Source: an uncultured Cryomorphaceae bacterium
GTDB lineage: Bacteria > Bacteroidota > Bacteroidia > Flavobacteriales > Schleiferiaceae
Length of the DNA: 8,363 bases
Assembly: GCA_937900215.1 (NCBI GenBank)
Contig: CALCFH010000255.1
Location: 1 to 8,363 of the forward strand
Reading direction: 5' to 3'
The notes beneath the pieces were generated by a model, which saw only the letters and a list, made by a program, of their open reading frames with translations, was not told the DNA's origin and did no database searches. Every line of letters starts with the position of its first letter. Position 1 is the stretch's first letter. The position numbers and the translations under genes were made by a program. Shown piece after piece: positions 6,521 through 8,363 of this stretch.

Positions 6521-6549
6521 AATTCTATTTTTTTAATTAAATAACTGCG

Positions 6550-6557
6550 CAAAGATA
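6550..6557 (-). promoter_or_regulatory. Predicted -7 box of the peroxiredoxin promoter
   Basis: On the minus strand this reads TATCTTTG, an exact match to the Bacteroidota TAnnTTTG box, placed 29 bases before the ATG. The short leader is A/T-rich with no Shine-Dalgarno sequence. No TTG is seen at the expected -33 distance, which could mean activator dependence. Confidence 0.5.
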
Positions 6558-6565
6558 AAGAGCAG

Positions 6566-6577
6566 TCTAGGCCTAGA
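6566..6577. promoter_or_regulatory. 12-base palindrome upstream of the peroxiredoxin -7 box, candidate operator
   Basis: TCTAGGCCTAGA is a perfect palindrome lying 8 bases upstream of the TATCTTTG box, between the predicted -7 and -33 positions. That is a usual place for a repressor or activator site, and peroxiredoxin genes are often peroxide-regulated. It does not match a known regulator site that I can name, and a 12-base palindrome can occur by chance. Confidence 0.3.
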
Positions 6578-6592
6578 AGAGGCTTTTTATTC

Positions 6593-6615
6593 ATAAAATA
6601 CTATGGCCTCATAGT
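6593..6615 (-). terminator. Weak candidate terminator after the ZIP transporter gene
   Basis: On the minus strand, ACTATG and CATAGT (6600-6615) form a six-pair stem with a four-base loop, followed by ATTTTAT. It begins 6 bases after the ZIP stop codon. The stem is short and AT-rich and the T-run is broken, so this is a tentative call; read-through into the peroxiredoxin gene is possible. Confidence 0.3.
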
Positions 6616-6621
6616 TAGATC

Positions 6622-7326
6622 TTATCCGTGCGAATGACCGAAGTAGGCCAAGGCAATGGCCAGTAAAATGGAGCCGAATTTCATAATGTTAAAGGCATGT
6701 CCCTTTGAGCTTTCAAAGAGAATGGTGGTAGAAATATGGAGGAAAACACCCATGGTTAGAGCAGTGAGTTCTTTTTGAGAATGCACTAGAAAATCGAGGT
6801 TTCCGGCTAAATAAATACCCAAAGGAGCCATGAGGGCAAAGCCTAGCAAATAGAAAAAAATACCCCTTTCACTAATGGCCAAATTTTTCAATAAAGTATA
6901 AAAGACAAAGGCTATGGGAAAGCTGTGCAGCGCAATGGCTCGTGTAAGGCTAATAGCGGTTGGACTGCCCGGTTGTGCGCCTATGGGCATAGATTCTAAA
7001 AGTGCATGCAGGTATAAACCTGCTAGAAGAGCGAAAGGAGCTTTTCCCTTTGCCAATCCCTCTATATGTCTATGACCATGTTCAACGCCTTTTGAAAGCA
7101 ATTCCAGTCCCAATTGCAAAAGAAAGCCCAACATAATCCAAAGTCCAACCGAATGCGAATGCTCGCCTTCGTACAATCCGGGCAGCAAATCGAAGATGGC
7201 AACCGCAAAGAGAAAAGCGCCACTGAAAGTAAGTACCAGTCTCAAAACCTGCGGATTGGATGATTTCACCACTCGTGCGAAGGCATAGCCTACCATGATT
7301 ACTGCGAAAAGTAAAATTGCGTTCAT
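6622..7326 (-). CDS. ZIP-family metal transporter with an atypical metal-site motif
   Basis: Predicted inner-membrane divalent-metal permease of 234 residues, within the range of short bacterial ZIP proteins. About eight hydrophobic segments are visible: roughly 2-18, 28-50, 60-78, 97-113, 126-148, 155-175, 187-205 and 215-230. His-rich stretches occur at EHSHS (55-59), EHGHRH (82-87, the usual variable loop between helices 3 and 4) and the C-terminal GHSHG. The helix-4 motif reads HALLESMPIG (107-116) instead of the canonical HNxPEG, keeping His107 and Glu111. The helix-5 motif reads HSFPIAF (134-140) instead of HExPHE, keeping only His134 and Pro137. Zinc or iron uptake is the family role; metal choice here is uncertain. 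Its ATG overlaps the stop of the upstream methyltransferase as ATGA, indicating coupled translation. Confidence 0.85.
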   Translation of the reverse strand: MNAILLFAVIMVGYAFARVVKSSNPQVLRLVLTFSGAFLFAVAIFDLLPGLYEGEHSHSVGLWIMLGFLLQLGLELLSKGVEHGHRHIEGLAKGKAPFALLAGLYLHALLESMPIGAQPGSPTAISLTRAIALHSFPIAFVFYTLLKNLAISERGIFFYLLGFALMAPLGIYLAGNLDFLVHSQKELTALTMGVFLHISTTILFESSKGHAFNIMKFGSILLAIALAYFGHSHG

Positions 7327-8048
7327 GCAGAGAAAAAGAGAATAAGTCGATCGGATTCATCCGGATCGAAGGGTTCTAAATAGTAATTACCGAAAGTATG
7401 CAATATAGTTGCGTTGAGCTCTGTGGCCATTTGTTGAAAATCTTGCAGGCCATGCAAGCGAACCGATTCTTTGTAAATGCGGAGGCGGTCTCCATCCAAA
7501 ACGCTGATTTCCTTGCAGATGCAATCGCCTTTAATGGTCTTAATCCAACTAAAGCGAAGGCCCGCAGTAAAAAGACTTTTTTCTTGACCTAGTTCAAGGT
7601 CTTTTTTAGCTTTAGTAGCATTTAAAAAATCGAGTACCAAGACACCTCCTTTTCTCAATCCACCTAACATAGAGGCCAAGGCCGCCCGATCGTGTTCTTT
7701 GCTTTCTAAGTAGCCAAAACTTGTGAAAAGGTTTACAATGAGGTCGTACGATTGGACGGGAATATCTTTGAGCATATCGCCTTCCACAAAAACCAGTTTT
7801 TCTTTCTCCTCTTTCTTGGCGAAAGCAATATTTTTTGACGAGAGATCTAAGCCTGTAACATCGTAGCCCAATTGGTGTAAAATAACAGAATGCCTACCCC
7901 TTCCGCAGGCTACATCGAGAGCCTTCGGCCCAAACTTCCAATTGTTTTTTAGCAACAGAAGAAAAGCCTCCGCTTCAGCTTCATCGCGATGGCTGTAGAG
8001 ATAATGGTAGTAATCGGTGTTGAACCATTGCTCGTACCAGTCTTTCAA
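7323..8048 (-). CDS. Class I SAM-dependent methyltransferase
   Basis: Predicted cytoplasmic methyltransferase of 241 residues. Motif I, the SAM-binding loop, is ALDVACGRGRHS (43-54). The acidic residue ending strand 2 is Asp68 in VTGLDLS (64-70). VEGDM (88-92) and YDLIVNLFTSFGYL (101-114) form motifs II/III and post-motif regions, and GGVLVLDFLN (134-143) is the following strand. The opening 'WYEQWFNTDYYHYLYSHRDEAEAEAF' is a recognisable Bacteroidota subfamily signature, which fixes the start at a TTG (8046-8048); an in-frame stop lies a few codons upstream and there is no ATG alternative. That TTG overlaps the TGA of the upstream permease gene, and the gene's own TGA overlaps the ATG of the ZIP gene. 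The substrate is unknown; small molecules are more likely than nucleic acids because no target-recognition domain is present. Confidence 0.93.
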   Translation of the reverse strand: MKDWYEQWFNTDYYHYLYSHRDEAEAEAFLLLLKNNWKFGPKALDVACGRGRHSVILHQLGYDVTGLDLSSKNIAFAKKEEKEKLVFVEGDMLKDIPVQSYDLIVNLFTSFGYLESKEHDRAALASMLGGLRKGGVLVLDFLNATKAKKDLELGQEKSLFTAGLRFSWIKTIKGDCICKEISVLDGDRLRIYKESVRLHGLQDFQQMATELNATILHTFGNYYLEPFDPDESDRLILFFSA

Positions 8049-8363
8049 AAGAGTTGACTTAGGATATCAAAAATACCAAAGATGCTAAAGATGGCCGCAA
8101 TTAAAATGAAGATGAGCAGAATGCGAATCCATTTCCCAGCACTCGGATGGCTGAGTAAATACCGTCCTCCAATCCAAGCACCTAGACTTTGTCCGACCGC
8201 CAAGGCCATACCGCTAGGCCAGTGCATTTTACCACTGAAGAGAAACACCAAAAAAGAGGGAATTCCGAAAATCAGTGCCATTTGTAGCTTTACAATATTG
8301 GCATCTACCAAGCTGTATCGTGAGTATAAAACAAGAGCCGCCAGCATCATGATTCCAATTCCC
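8045..8363 (-). CDS. TauE/SafE (TSUP) family permease, C-terminal part only
   Basis: The gene continues beyond the right window edge. About 105 C-terminal residues are visible, including ...GIGIMMLAALVLYSRY upstream of the first internal Met codon (8348-8350), so that Met is not the start. The visible part contains about three hydrophobic segments and the TSUP-type C-terminal pattern: KLQMALIFGIPSFLVFLFSGKM.W..G.ALAVGQSLGAWIGGRYLL, followed by a final helix (IRILLIFILIAAIFSIFGIF). Family members are inner-membrane permeases that export sulfite, sulfonates or other small organic acids; the substrate here is unknown. It is the first visible gene of a minus-strand cluster, its TGA overlapping the TTG start of the methyltransferase. 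The upstream promoter lies outside the window. Confidence 0.85.
   Translation of the reverse strand, partial: GIGIMMLAALVLYSRYSLVDANIVKLQMALIFGIPSFLVFLFSGKMHWPSGMALAVGQSLGAWIGGRYLLSHPSAGKWIRILLIFILIAAIFSIFGIFDILSQLF

Overview
This window most likely comes from the chromosome of a Bacteroidota bacterium, probably flavobacteria-like. The evidence is moderate to low GC, start codons preceded by A-rich leaders with no convincing Shine-Dalgarno sequence, and two sites matching the Bacteroidota -7 promoter box TAnnTTTG. The proteins also read like Bacteroidota family members. No phage, plasmid, CRISPR, rRNA or tRNA gene was seen.

Left part (1-3052): a loosely packed plus-strand region. It opens with the 3' end of an unnamed Bacteroidota protein whose frame is broken at a run of nine T. 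A 600-base gene-free stretch follows, holding two tandem copies of a 145-base element made of nested hairpins. Next come a RimJ/RimL-like GNAT acetyltransferase, an MscS-type mechanosensitive channel closed by a clear intrinsic terminator, and another gene-poor stretch of about 390 bases.

Middle part (3053-5661, plus strand): a second GNAT acetyltransferase, a zinc-free quinone-oxidoreductase-like dehydrogenase with its own predicted promoter, and a DUF808 (YedI-like) inner-membrane protein. Gaps of about 170 bases separate these, so they look like single transcription units rather than an operon.

Right part (5888-8363, minus strand): a typical 2-Cys peroxiredoxin with its own predicted promoter, a 12-base palindrome just upstream of it, and a strong terminator. 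Upstream of it lies a tightly overlapping three-gene cluster: a TauE/SafE (TSUP) permease cut by the window edge, a class I SAM methyltransferase starting at TTG, and a ZIP-type metal transporter with an altered metal-site motif. The four-base overlaps imply co-transcription and coupled translation. The two halves converge at 5662-5887.

Most genes are ordinary housekeeping or stress functions (osmotic release, peroxide removal, metal and anion transport). I saw no convincing new multi-gene system. The points most worth a second look are the tandem nested-palindrome element, the homopolymer frameshift, the degenerate ZIP metal site, the overlapping transporter-methyltransferase-transporter cluster, and short palindromes in front of the peroxiredoxin and the first acetyltransferase.
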